From contig OY969094.1 of the NCBI GenBank assembly GCA_963697695.1, forward strand, positions 372,001-436,000: a stretch of DNA of 64,000 nt, given 5' to 3'. Below the pieces are notes generated by a model, which did not search any database, was not told the DNA's origin, and saw only the letters and a program-made list of their open reading frames with translations. This document shows, in pieces, positions 7,867 through 16,261 of this stretch; the first letter of the stretch is position 1, and every line of letters starts with the position of its first letter. A program made the position numbers and the translations under genes. Origin of the DNA: VRUE01 sp963697695 (GTDB lineage: Bacteria > Actinomycetota > Thermoleophilia > Solirubrobacterales > 70-9).

Positions 7867-7911
7867 GCACAGCTCCGCTCCTGAATTTCTTCGAAGAGGC
7901 AGCGATGCCAG

Positions 7912-7982
7912 AGGCGCCTACCAGAATCGAACTGGTGTAAACGGCTTTGCAGGCCGCTGCGTAGCCACTCCGCCAAGGCGCC
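7912..7982 (-). tRNA. tRNA-Cys (anticodon GCA)
   Basis: Acceptor GGCGCCT/AGGCGCC, D-arm GGCG.., anticodon stem GCGGC/GCCGT with loop CTGCAAA (anticodon GCA, U33 present), T-arm ACCAG/CTGGT with loop TTCGATT, discriminator U. The 3' half resembles the remnant at 17767-17809 but differs by compensating T-stem changes. Confidence 0.92.
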
Positions 7983-8013
7983 GAGGGAGACGAAGGGTAG
8001 CGGCGCCGGACTT

Positions 8014-9198
8014 CTAAGCCTCTATGACCTGGAAGGCGATCTCGGCGCGCTGCAGGCGAGCGAGCAGGGCGTCCCCCATCGCCTGCGCGGTCGTCACCTG
8101 TCCGGCGGTCTCGGGCAGGTCGTCGAAGGCGAGGCAGAGACTGGACTCGGCGAGCATCTTGGCGGTCTCGGTGTAGGCGGGCTCGCCACCTGAGACCTCG
8201 GTGACGACCCGCTTGTCACCGCCCTCGCCGACGAAGCGCACCTTGAACCAGCCCTTGGCGCGCTGCTCCTCGCTCGGGCCCTCGCCCTGCGCCTTGGCCT
8301 TGAGCAGAAGCTTGCGAGTCGGGGGAAGCAGCGCCAGCGGCACGGCGGCGCCAACGGCCCCAGCCGTCACAGCGACGGTGGCGAGCCGCTTGGCGACGGC
8401 GTAGTGGCCGTAGGAGAAATCCGGTCCGTAGCGCTCGAGAGCCGCAGCGGAGCGGCGAACGACCGGCCCGTCGATCGTCGGCAGCGGCACCGCCCAGCCA
8501 CCGAGTTCCGGCGCGCGGCGGAGACGGTTCGACCCCGAGTGGACCTCCCGACCCGGCGGGCGCTGCTCGCGACGGCGGCGCTCTCCCGCGGCGCTGAAGG
8601 TCTGGCGCGCGCGAGCGAAGCCGTTGATCGCCGAGTGATACGTGCCACCCGACATGGTCGCCCTGATGCGAACGAAGCCGTTCACCGCCAAGGGGACACC
8701 CTCCGGCAACTGCTGGACGGTGAAGTAGGCGCCGAGGTCGTGCGGGACCGAGTCGAAGCCGCAGCAGTGGACGAGCCGGGCGCCGCTCTCGCGAGCCTGC
8801 TCGTGGTAGCCGAGCCACATGCGGTCGACGAACTCGGGCTCGCCGGTGAGGTCGGCGTAGTCGGTGCCCGCCGCGGCGCAGGCGGCAACGAGCGGCTCTC
8901 CGTACAGCGCATAGGGACCGACGGTCGTGACCACGACCCTGGTCGCTGCCGCGACTCTCGCCATCGCACCGGCATCAGCCGCATCGGCTTCCAGCAGGTC
9001 CGGCGCATCGGCCGCAGACGGGATCGCCTCGAGCTGCGAGCGGACCGCCTCGAGCTTTGCCCGGTTGCGGCCGGCGAGTGCCCAGCGCAGCCCCTCCGGG
9101 GCGTTCTCGGCGAGGTAGCGAGCGGTCAGGCCACCGGTGTAGCCGGTCGCCCCGAACAGGACCAGGTCGTATTGCCGCTCGCCCGCCACCGCGGGCAT
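8014..9198 (-). CDS. Saccharopine-dehydrogenase-like NAD(P)-binding protein (trans-acting enoyl reductase type)
   Basis: The N-terminal Rossmann motif 'YDLVLFGATGYTGGLTARYLAE' (from residue 9) places it in the saccharopine-dehydrogenase-like NADP-binding group. Actinobacterial members include the trans-acting enoyl reductase of phthiocerol/glycolipid synthesis. 'VVVTTVGPYALYGEPLVAAC', 'GTDYADLTGE' and 'HCCGFDSVPHDLG' are all characteristic. Start ATG 9198 is chosen because the cofactor motif begins there; the frame is open further upstream but unrelated. A C-terminal hydrophobic segment (about residues 285-305) suggests membrane association. 394 residues, normal length. Substrate unknown. Confidence 0.85.
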   Translation of the reverse strand: MPAVAGERQYDLVLFGATGYTGGLTARYLAENAPEGLRWALAGRNRAKLEAVRSQLEAIPSAADAPDLLEADAADAGAMARVAAATRVVVTTVGPYALYGEPLVAACAAAGTDYADLTGEPEFVDRMWLGYHEQARESGARLVHCCGFDSVPHDLGAYFTVQQLPEGVPLAVNGFVRIRATMSGGTYHSAINGFARARQTFSAAGERRRREQRPPGREVHSGSNRLRRAPELGGWAVPLPTIDGPVVRRSAAALERYGPDFSYGHYAVAKRLATVAVTAGAVGAAVPLALLPPTRKLLLKAKAQGEGPSEEQRAKGWFKVRFVGEGGDKRVVTEVSGGEPAYTETAKMLAESSLCLAFDDLPETAGQVTTAQAMGDALLARLQRAEIAFQVIEA

Positions 9199-9220
9199 TG
9201 TGTCAGGGGTTCGACGCCGC

Positions 9221-9784
9221 CTACGGCCTCGCGCACATCGCGTAGGCGCGGAAGTAGAAGGTGGCGCCGGTTTCATTCCCCATCGCGACCAGCCAGCCGG
9301 TGGCCTCGCTGCCCTCGAGAGGAGGCGGGTAGACCGTCGATCCTTCGGATATGGCTTCGATGCTCGGCCGATTGGCCAGCAGCGTGTATTCGAAGTTTCC
9401 GGGCGGGGGATCGAGGAAGTCGAAACCCCCTCCCGCAACCGTCTCTCCCGAGAGACAGCTCGCAATGGATAGATCTTCTTCGTTGTTCTTGGGCTTCCCT
9501 TCGGTCCCATAGCGAACGACTACCTCGGTGGCGCCGGGCGCACCGGGCACCCCCTGCGGGCCCCGCTCTCCCGCCGACAGCTCACCGGCCTTGAAGTCAC
9601 GGCGCAACAGCGATCCGTCCTTGACCTTCTCGGCGGTCACCGCGTTTTTCTTCAGCTGCCTTGCGCCGACGCTGTTTTTCGCGACCTGCGAGGCCGCATA
9701 GGCAGCGCCCCCGCCGAGGGCCAGGAACAGGGCGAGCGTGGCGATCACGTTCGCATAGGTCAGCTTGGGCCGCAGCCTCTTCAT
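9221..9784 (-). CDS. Secreted protein with collagen-like linker, Solirubrobacterales type
   Basis: Signal segment 'LTYANVIATLALFLALGGG' ending near 'AYA', then a short repeat region 'QVAKNSVGARQLKKNAVTAEKVKDGSLLRRDFKAGEL', then a Gly-Pro-rich stretch 'RGPQGVPGAPGA', then a roughly 90-residue domain with two Cys likely forming a disulfide. Proteins with this leader and repeat are, in my recollection, frequent in Solirubrobacterales genomes; function unknown, presumably exported or wall-associated. ATG 9784 precedes 'KRLRPKLTYANV', the usual beginning. Divergent from the phosphatase gene at 9917. Confidence 0.8.
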   Translation of the reverse strand: MKRLRPKLTYANVIATLALFLALGGGAAYAASQVAKNSVGARQLKKNAVTAEKVKDGSLLRRDFKAGELSAGERGPQGVPGAPGATEVVVRYGTEGKPKNNEEDLSIASCLSGETVAGGGFDFLDPPPGNFEYTLLANRPSIEAISEGSTVYPPPLEGSEATGWLVAMGNETGATFYFRAYAMCARP

Positions 9785-9916
9785 CGCAAATTCCCCGATC
9801 GGTCGTTTGATGGACGAGGCCACCTATGTCGACCGCTCGGCGGCTTGACTGAAGTCCTGAACGCTCACGAGCTCGAAGAGGGGTGGGTTTCCGGCAGGCG
9901 GGTATAAACGCCCTCC

Positions 9917-11584
9917 ATGAGTGCTCAGCGGCCGCAGTCGCACAGGGAGGATGGGCCGCACACCACCCCGCCGGCCACCGGACAGTCCGCGCTTGACTCC
10001 CAGGTCTCCCGGAGCCGCCGCAGTCATCTGCTCAGCATCACTGACTCTGCGCTCGGGTACATGTCCCTGGAGGACATGCTCTCCGAACTGTTGGAGCGCA
10101 TCCGTGACTCACTCGAAGTCGACACCGCCGCGGTGCTTCTGCTCGACGAGGACCGCGGCGTCCTCGTCGCACGCGCCGCGCGAGGGCTGGAGGAGGAGGT
10201 CCGCCAAGGCGTCCAGGTGCCGCTCGCCCGAGGCTTCGCAGGCCGCATCGCCGCCGAAGCGCAACCCATCATCATCGATCTCGACCACGCCGACGTCGTC
10301 AACCCGATCCTCCGGGAAAAGGGCATCCGCTCGATGCTGGGGGTGCCTGTCCTCGTCGAAGGCCGCGTCATTGGCGTCATGCACATCGGCACACTCTCCC
10401 GGCGCGACTTCGATGAGGATGACGTAACGCTGCTGCAGCTCGCCGCTGATCGCGCAGCGATCGCGATCGATAATGCCCGCCTCTCAGAGCAGCGTGCCGT
10501 CACCGCCATCATGCAGCGCACGCTTCTGCCCGACGCGCTGCCCGAGATACCCGGCATGCGCTTCAGCGCCAAGTACCTGCCGGCCGGCTCTGGCATCAAG
10601 ATCGGCGGAGACTGGTACGACGTCTTTCAGCTCGCCGATGGCCAGCTCGCGTTCGTGATCGGAGACGTAGTCGGTCGCGGCGTGATGGCTGCCTCGGTGA
10701 TGGCCGAGATCCGCACGGCCCTTCGCGCATACCTGGTGCAAGGACACAAGCTCACCGAGGTCGTCTCGATGCTGAACGAGCTGCTCATCTCGATGGGCCG
10801 CAGCCGCGGAGCCACGCTCTCGATCCTCAAGCTCGATCCCGAGGTCGAGGAGTTGGAAGCGGTCACCGCCGGGCATCTTCCGCCCCTGTTGATCGAGCCG
10901 GATGGCCGGGCTCGACTGCTCGAGCAAAGGCACGGCTTGCCGGTCGGCGTGCGTACCGGGCTCGGCTACGAGGCCTTCCACTACCCATTTCCGACAGGCA
11001 GCCGACTGCTTCTCTACACCGATGGGCTGATCGAGCGGCGCAACGAGCCGATCGACGCCGGCCTCCATCGGCTGACAACCGCTGCTCAGGCTGTCGCGCA
11101 ACATCCCGACTCCCCCCTTGCCGACGGCGTGTACCGCGCGCTGCTCGACGAGACCCCGCTCGAGGACGACGTGGCGCTCCTCGCCATTGAGGCCGTGCCA
11201 CTCGAGGGCACTCTCGAGATGACCTTTCCGGCACGTCCCAACGTCCTCGGCGGGCTGCGCAAGACACTCGGCCGCTGGCTCCAAGCAGCCGGCGCCAACG
11301 AAGACGAGCTGTTCGACGTCACCCTCTCAGCCTCCGAGGCTGCCGCCAATGCGATCGGGCATGCCTACGGCGCCAATGAAGCCACTTTCACGATCTGCTG
11401 CGAACGAGAAGACCAGAGGATCACAGTCACCGTCCGCGACACGGGTCGCTGGCGCACCACCCGCCCGCCCGGCGGAGGAAGGGGCCTGGAGATCATGCGC
11501 TCCCTGCTCGACGACGTGGAGATCAACGGCAACGACGAAGGTACCGTCGTGACGATGACCAAGAGACTCTCCCGTCAAGCATGA
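9917..11584 (+). CDS. GAF - SpoIIE phosphatase - HATPase signalling protein (RsbU/RsbW fusion type)
   Basis: A sensor-regulator of partner-switching sigma control. After a short tail, a GAF domain (about residues 45-195, 'GYMSLEDMLSELLERIRDSLEV' onward) is followed by a PP2C/SpoIIE phosphatase (about 215-420) with the metal-binding 'KIGGDWYDVF' and 'FVIGDVVGRGVMAA'. The end is a GHKL ATPase of the anti-sigma type (about 430-550) with N-box 'EAAANAIGHAYG' and 'DTGRW' and 'GGGRGLEIMRSL'. Phosphatase and kinase-like modules in one chain suggest it can both dephosphorylate and rephosphorylate or sequester partners. Its ATGA overlap couples it to the STAS gene, its probable substrate. Confidence 0.92.
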   Translation: MSAQRPQSHREDGPHTTPPATGQSALDSQVSRSRRSHLLSITDSALGYMSLEDMLSELLERIRDSLEVDTAAVLLLDEDRGVLVARAARGLEEEVRQGVQVPLARGFAGRIAAEAQPIIIDLDHADVVNPILREKGIRSMLGVPVLVEGRVIGVMHIGTLSRRDFDEDDVTLLQLAADRAAIAIDNARLSEQRAVTAIMQRTLLPDALPEIPGMRFSAKYLPAGSGIKIGGDWYDVFQLADGQLAFVIGDVVGRGVMAASVMAEIRTALRAYLVQGHKLTEVVSMLNELLISMGRSRGATLSILKLDPEVEELEAVTAGHLPPLLIEPDGRARLLEQRHGLPVGVRTGLGYEAFHYPFPTGSRLLLYTDGLIERRNEPIDAGLHRLTTAAQAVAQHPDSPLADGVYRALLDETPLEDDVALLAIEAVPLEGTLEMTFPARPNVLGGLRKTLGRWLQAAGANEDELFDVTLSASEAAANAIGHAYGANEATFTICCEREDQRITVTVRDTGRWRTTRPPGGGRGLEIMRSLLDDVEINGNDEGTVVTMTKRLSRQA

Positions 11585-11964
11585 GCCCACTGCAGATGGA
11601 ATGGATCGACGGAGTGCCGATCGCACACGTCAACGAAGACATCGATGCGGCGAACGTCACGGTCATCCAACAGCAGCTCGCCGACGCGCTCGGCCCCGAC
11701 GCGCTGAGCCTCATCCTCGATCTCAGCGCCACCCGCTACCTCGACAGCGCAGGTATCGACATGCTGCTGCGGCTCAGCGACCGCCTCGACCACCGCCGCG
11801 CCAGGCTGATGCTCGTGGTCCCCGACGCCTCCCAGCTGAAGCGCCTGATCACGATCGTCGGCCTGTCGGAGGCAATCGCCATCCACCCCAGCCTCACGGA
11901 CGCGCTACAGGAGGCGGCAAAGGCGCAAGCGCAAGCGGTCGCGCCGCGCCCCGACTCAGGCTAG
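11581..11964 (+). CDS. STAS-domain anti-anti-sigma factor
   Basis: A 127-residue STAS protein. 'LILDLSATRYLDSAGIDMLLRLSDRL' is the SpoIIAA-type core, with Ser in 'LDSAG' at the position that anti-sigma kinases phosphorylate. It overlaps the upstream SpoIIE/HATPase gene by ATGA and should be switched by it. No sigma factor of the SigB type is adjacent; the target is outside this block. Convergent with the HD-GYP gene, 15 bases away. Confidence 0.9.
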   Translation: MSPLQMEWIDGVPIAHVNEDIDAANVTVIQQQLADALGPDALSLILDLSATRYLDSAGIDMLLRLSDRLDHRRARLMLVVPDASQLKRLITIVGLSEAIAIHPSLTDALQEAAKAQAQAVAPRPDSG

Positions 11965-11979
11965 AAGGCAGCTCGCTCG

Positions 11980-13401
11980 TCAGGCGCTGGAGACCACGGC
12001 GAGGCTTTTGGCGACCCTGGGATCGAACTGAGTGCCCGCACAGGCGCGCACCTCGGCCAGGGCCGCCTCGGCTGACATCGCCTTTCGGTAGGAGCGGGTG
12101 GTGGTCATTGCGCTGAAGGCATCGCAGCAAGCGACGATCCGTGCCTCGATCGGAATCTCCTCGCCGGCCAGACCGTCCGGGTAGCCGCTGCCGTCGTAGT
12201 GCTCGTGCGATGAGCGGACGATGCGTCCAACCTCCGAGAGCACGCCACCCACCCGGTTCAGCATCTCCTCCCCCTCGATCGTATGCCGGTACATCACCTG
12301 CCACTCCTCCGGATCGAGCGGCCCCGCCTTGTTGATGATCTCCTTCGGCACGGCGATCTTTCCGACGTCGTGCAGCAGGGCCGCGAACTCGACGTTACGG
12401 CGCTGCCTGTGGTCGAGTCCGAAGTGGTCGGAGACCGCCAGCGAGAGCTCGACTACGCCACGGCTGTGGCTGCCGGTGTAGGCGTCGTCAGCCTCGACCA
12501 CGTCACCCAGCAGCATCGCCGTCCCGCGATAGGCGCTGCTCAACTCGATCGCCTGGTCGACCCGCGCCTGGCGCTCGCGGGAAAGCACGGCGAGCACCGT
12601 CGCCAGGGGGAGAATCAGGAGCGCCAGCGCCGCGCCGACCTGGATCGCCGCGAAAGCGACCAACAGCCCGATCGGAGCCAAAGCCCCATCCAGCGCATAG
12701 ACCGGCGCGACGAGGCCGCTGAGGGTACGCACCGAGACGCCGTCGATTAAGCGCTCCCGGATCGCCGCCGGGACGAAGTCGAAGGCGAACTGAGCCAGCA
12801 GGGCGACCAGGTAGACCGGCCACTCGTCCCAGGAGAAGACCTGGGCGCCGGTCGCGACCAGGACCAGCGCCGGGCCGACGGCGTGCCAGCAGTCTCCCAA
12901 GGCGTGGAAGGAACGGTGGACGCTGGTGTGGCCGCTGGCATAGTCGTATCCTCGCCCCAGCAGATCGCCGCAGGCGACGGCAAGCGGCACCGCCGGGGTC
13001 GGAAGGAGGAAGAGCATCGGCACCAGGACCAGCTCGGTCGGGACCGTATGGCCGTCGGCGATGTCGAACTTCGCCCTGCTGCAGACGACGTAGGCGCCGA
13101 CCAGGATCGCCAAGGTGGGCAGGTCGAGAGCACGGGGAGACGGCAGCAGCAGGGCCATCGCCACGGCGACGACGACGAATCCGAAGGCGAGAGCCGTCTC
13201 GACCCGCCGTTCGACGCCCTGCGCACGCAGCTGCACTCGCTCGCGGCCGCGAGCGAAGAGGTGCTCGACGTCTTCTATCTGCGAGACGAGTGCCATTCGA
13301 TGCGGCCGGGCGTTCGCCAACCGCGCACGTTTCATCGACCGACGAGGCGGAGGGATGAGTTCCGCAAGGCGAACCGGCAATGCGTCAGGCACGAAGACCA
13401 A
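11980..13401 (-). CDS. Membrane HD-GYP domain protein (probable c-di-GMP phosphodiesterase)
   Basis: The N-terminal two-fifths has about six to seven membrane helices ('FGFVVVAVAMALLLP' onward). The C-terminal HD-GYP domain carries 'LLHDVGKIAVP' (HD), 'HTIEGEEML', 'SHEHYDGSGYPDGL' and 'RIVACCDAFSAMTT'; the HHExxDGxGYP signature reads SHEHYDGSGYP here. Such proteins hydrolyse c-di-GMP. Start is uncertain: GTG 13401, or ATG 13335 or 13296, none with a clear ribosome site. It is divergent from a c-di-GMP-sensing riboswitch and its gene, so the two may form a local c-di-GMP circuit. Confidence 0.88.
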   Translation of the reverse strand: MVFVPDALPVRLAELIPPPRRSMKRARLANARPHRMALVSQIEDVEHLFARGRERVQLRAQGVERRVETALAFGFVVVAVAMALLLPSPRALDLPTLAILVGAYVVCSRAKFDIADGHTVPTELVLVPMLFLLPTPAVPLAVACGDLLGRGYDYASGHTSVHRSFHALGDCWHAVGPALVLVATGAQVFSWDEWPVYLVALLAQFAFDFVPAAIRERLIDGVSVRTLSGLVAPVYALDGALAPIGLLVAFAAIQVGAALALLILPLATVLAVLSRERQARVDQAIELSSAYRGTAMLLGDVVEADDAYTGSHSRGVVELSLAVSDHFGLDHRQRRNVEFAALLHDVGKIAVPKEIINKAGPLDPEEWQVMYRHTIEGEEMLNRVGGVLSEVGRIVRSSHEHYDGSGYPDGLAGEEIPIEARIVACCDAFSAMTTTRSYRKAMSAEAALAEVRACAGTQFDPRVAKSLAVVSSA

Positions 13402-13479
13402 AGAATTCGGTAGCCGTCTGTATGAAATCTATTCCGGTCGGTGGAGTCCGAGCCGATCATCTACGCGCTGCACACATAA

Positions 13480-13600
13480 GTCAGCTGAATAAGGGCAAAC
13501 CTGTCGCGAGGCAGGGACGCAAAGTTGGAGATCTCGGGCTCGGCTCGAGACGGCTCGACTGCCAGCTTGGTTTGACGACCAGGCTTTTTGGCCTGCGACA
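13480..13600 (+). ncRNA. c-di-GMP-I (GEMM-I) riboswitch aptamer and expression platform
   Basis: Contains the GEMM-I core in order: AGGGCAAACC (13492-13501), a P2 hairpin CCTGTC-GCGA-GGCAGG (13500-13515) capped by a GNRA tetraloop, then GGGACGCAAAG (13514-13524), then a P3 segment ending 'GCCAGCTTGG' (13561-13570). The conserved strand GGGCAAACC (13493-13501) is an exact 9-base complement of GGTTTGCCC (13605-13613), which overlaps the ribosome-binding site and touches the ATG at 13614. Ligand binding would hold the aptamer strand and free the start site, predicting an ON switch. Known: family and ligand; inferred: direction. Confidence 0.88.
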
Positions 13601-13613
13601 AGGAGGTTTGCCC
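13601..13613 (+). promoter_or_regulatory. Ribosome-binding site controlled by the riboswitch
   Basis: AGGAGG (13601-13606) lies seven bases before ATG 13614. GGTTTGCCC (13605-13613) overlaps the end of this site and is fully complementary to aptamer bases 13493-13501. Confidence 0.75.
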
Positions 13614-14231
13614 ATGCCCCGCCCAGTCCTCAGCTCGAGCCGCAACGGGTTCGCCACTCTGCTGATCGCCGCGCTGCCGGCGCTGGCCGTCTTCGCCGGC
13701 TCCGCCCAGGCATGCTCATACTCCGGCGCGAAAACGGTGTTCAGCCCCTGGGGAGACCAGCGCAACTACGCTCTCGCCCCAGACGGCGGCTTTGAGGCCG
13801 GCGGCTCCGGCTGGAAGTTGAGCCGCGGCGCCGCAGTTGTCGAAGGCAACGAGAGCTATTACCTCAACGATGCCGGGGACTCCAAGTCGCTATCCCTTCC
13901 CGCCGGCAGCTCGGCCGTCAGCCCACCGGTCTGCATGGCGATCGACACGCCCTCCTTCCGGTTGGTCGCCCGCAACAGCGGCAATCCGTCCTCGCAACTG
14001 CGCGTGGAGGCCGTCTACAAGCTGCTCGGCCTGGTGCGCACGAAGACGACCGGCACCCTCCGCGCCGGTTCCAGCTGGGCACCGACCCAGTCGGTTTCCA
14101 CCGTGCTCACCCTTTCGACCATAGTCGGGACGCTGATTCCAAGCGCGATCGAAATCCGCTTCACCCCGCTCGACTCAAGCGGCCAGTGGCAGGTCGACGA
14201 CGTCTACATCGATCCCTTCCGCCGCGGTTAG
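13614..14231 (+). CDS. Secreted protein under GEMM riboswitch control
   Basis: A 205-residue exported protein. The signal peptide runs to about 'AGSAQACS' (residue 32). The mature part is about 170 residues, beta-rich, with 'NYALAPDGGFEAGGSGWKLS' and 'GQWQVDDVYIDPF' near the end. That pair resembles carbohydrate-binding-like jelly-roll domains that open with 'NGGFE..GW' and close with 'DDV.L'. Function unknown; a surface or matrix protein regulated by c-di-GMP is a reasonable inference. Only two to three Cys. ATG with AGGAGG seven bases upstream. Confidence 0.8.
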   Translation: MPRPVLSSSRNGFATLLIAALPALAVFAGSAQACSYSGAKTVFSPWGDQRNYALAPDGGFEAGGSGWKLSRGAAVVEGNESYYLNDAGDSKSLSLPAGSSAVSPPVCMAIDTPSFRLVARNSGNPSSQLRVEAVYKLLGLVRTKTTGTLRAGSSWAPTQSVSTVLTLSTIVGTLIPSAIEIRFTPLDSSGQWQVDDVYIDPFRRG

Positions 14232-14269
14232 CGGCGGAAGGGGAAATCTAAACCCGGGGACGAGCCTGA

Positions 14270-16075
14270 TTGGCAAGGCCGGGCACTCCCAGCCAGAGTG
14301 CCCGGCCACAAGGAGGCCGGCTTGATCGGCCCATCGAGCTGATCGAGCCCGTGCGGGGTCGGCCGTCCTCCGACCGCGGGCGAACCTATTGTGGCCCGCC
14401 CTTGTACGACGCCTCTCAGCACCTGATCGACGGCGGGGCGCGCGCCCGATCGCTTCCGGATTGGCCCGATGCCAGACCCCTCCGCTCGTGGCAGGAGGAG
14501 GCGACCGAAGCCGTGCGGGCGCACTCGGCCGCCAGCTTCTTGGCCTCGGCTACGCCGGCCGCGGGCAAGACCACCTTCGGCCTCCACATCGCCCACTGGA
14601 TGCTGAGCGCAAAGTTCGTCTCGCGCGTCGTCGTGGCCGGCCCGACCACCCACATCTGCCGCCAGTGGGCCGCCGACGCGGCCCGCTATGGCATCGACCT
14701 CGAGCCGAACAGGCCAAACTCGGACGGGCCCGAGTCGGGCGACTTCCACGGCGTCGCCGTCACCTACCAGACAATCGCGACCGGGCCGGATACGCACCGG
14801 CTGGCCGCCGGCCGCCGGCCGACCCTGCTGATCGCCGACGAGCCGCACCACATGGGCGATCAAGCCGCCTGGGGCCTGCAGACCCGCAGGGCCTTCGACG
14901 GCGCCCGCTTCCGGCTGCTCCTCTCGGGCACGCCCTTCCGCTCCGACAACTCGGCGATTCCCTGGGTCACCTACGACGAGGACGGCCTCAGCCAGGCCGA
15001 CTACGTCTACGGCTACCCACAGGCTTTGGTCGACCGGGTATGCCGCCCGATCACCTTCCTGCCGTATGACGGCGAGATGGAGTGGATCTCGGACGGCTGG
15101 CTGCGCAGCGCCGACTTCGACCTTGCCCTGCCGGCGGCGGAGTCCGCCCGGCGCCTGCGGACGGCGCTCAGTCCGGAAGGCGAGTGGATGGGCGAGGTGC
15201 TGCGCGACGGCGATGCCAAACTGAGCGAGGTGCGCGCCGACGGGCACCCTGACGCGGGCGGCCTGGTCATCGCCTCCGATCAGGATCACGCGCGTGCGAT
15301 TGCCGCGCGGCTCGGGTCGGTCTCGGGGGAGCAACCCGAGCTGGTGATGAGCGACGAGCCCGGTGCCAGCCGGCGCATCGCCGATTTCGCCTCCTCCGAT
15401 CGACGCTGGCTGGTCTCGGTCCTGATGGTCTCGGAGGGCGTCGACATCCCCCGCCTGCGGGTCGGCGTCTATGCGACGGCGGCCCGGACCGAGCTCTTCT
15501 TCCGCCAGGTAGTCGGCCGCTTCATCCGGACCACCCAGGGGCCGCGCCGCCAGATGAGCTACCTCTTGATGCCGGCGGACCCGCGACTGAAGGCACTCGC
15601 CCATGAGATCGAGCTGGAGCGTCGTCACGCGCTCGACCTCTCGCCGGACGCCGAGGAGGAAGAGGGCGAAGAGATGGATGACTCCGATCCGGATCAGCCC
15701 GAGCAGGGTGGCGGCTTTGCCGCCCTGAGCTCGGGCGACGCCGAACTGGACGAGGCGATCATGAGCGAGACCACACTCCAGCTCTTCCCGACCGACGACC
15801 CCAAGCAGAAAACGAAGAAGGCGACCGCCCCCGCCAGACCCAAAGCCGCGTCGAAAGACCTCGAACCCGAGCGGGAGTCGGCCTATGCGACCAGAGAGCG
15901 GCTGCGCGACGAGCGCAGGCGCCTGGTCGCCGACGTCGCCCGTCGCACCGGCAAGTCGCACCGGGAGGTCCAGGCCCGCATCAACCGCGAAACCCGGGTG
16001 CGCTCGGTCTCCAGCGCTACCATCGAGCAGCTCGAGCGCGGCAATGCGCTACTGCGCCGCGAGCTCTGGCGGTGA
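14270..16075 (+). CDS. Superfamily 2 DEAD/DEAH-box helicase-like protein
   Basis: Motif I 'ATPAAGKTTFGLHIAHWML' (about residue 95), motif II 'IADEPHHMGD', motif III 'LLSGTPFRSD', and a second RecA domain with 'VSEGVDIPRLRVGVYATAARTELFFRQVVGRFIRT' (motifs V-VI). Thus a complete SF2 helicase core of the type III restriction/UvrB-like group, with a charged C-terminal tail (after about residue 450) containing a predicted helical segment. No nuclease or methylase partner is adjacent. The start is unclear: TTG 14270 lies before a strong hairpin, while the only good Shine-Dalgarno (AAGGAGG, 14310-14316) has no in-frame start at the right distance; GTG 14351 is possible. Confidence 0.8.
   Translation: MARPGTPSQSARPQGGRLDRPIELIEPVRGRPSSDRGRTYCGPPLYDASQHLIDGGARARSLPDWPDARPLRSWQEEATEAVRAHSAASFLASATPAAGKTTFGLHIAHWMLSAKFVSRVVVAGPTTHICRQWAADAARYGIDLEPNRPNSDGPESGDFHGVAVTYQTIATGPDTHRLAAGRRPTLLIADEPHHMGDQAAWGLQTRRAFDGARFRLLLSGTPFRSDNSAIPWVTYDEDGLSQADYVYGYPQALVDRVCRPITFLPYDGEMEWISDGWLRSADFDLALPAAESARRLRTALSPEGEWMGEVLRDGDAKLSEVRADGHPDAGGLVIASDQDHARAIAARLGSVSGEQPELVMSDEPGASRRIADFASSDRRWLVSVLMVSEGVDIPRLRVGVYATAARTELFFRQVVGRFIRTTQGPRRQMSYLLMPADPRLKALAHEIELERRHALDLSPDAEEEEGEEMDDSDPDQPEQGGGFAALSSGDAELDEAIMSETTLQLFPTDDPKQKTKKATAPARPKAASKDLEPERESAYATRERLRDERRRLVADVARRTGKSHREVQARINRETRVRSVSSATIEQLERGNALLRRELWR
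14277..14307. repeat. 12-bp perfect inverted repeat before the helicase coding core
   Basis: GGCCGGGCACTC (14277-14288) and GAGTGCCCGGCC (14296-14307) with a 7-base loop, three bases before AAGGAGG. It may terminate the upstream riboswitch-controlled transcript or structure the helicase leader. No U run follows. Confidence 0.5.
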
Positions 16076-16261
16076 GATCCAGCCTCGCATGCTCGGGGTT
16101 AGAGAAAACCGGTGGGACTCCAGTTCGGTTTTCGAGCGCGAAGCAAGGGCTTCGCCGACGGGAGGTTTTCGAGCCTGAGCTAGGAGGCTACCTAGGCACC
16201 CGCACCCGGCGGCGGACGTAGCGCTCGGGTGGACCGCAGACGCGAGTTTCGCCAACCTCTC
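16076..16261. other. Intergenic stretch between convergent genes, rich in pairing segments
   Basis: GAAAACCG (16104-16111) pairs with CGGTTTTC (16126-16133). A second copy of GGTTTTCGAGC (16127-16137) recurs at 16164-16174, so GAAAACC could pair with either. GCGAAGC-AAGG-GCTTCGC (16138-16155) and CTAGG..CCTAG near 16180-16194 add hairpins. Probably terminators for the convergent helicase and secreted-protein genes. Confidence 0.4.

Noticed and set aside
14228..15961. 577-codon open frame opposite the helicase
   Set aside because: Mirror frame; the plus-strand protein has all SF2 motifs.
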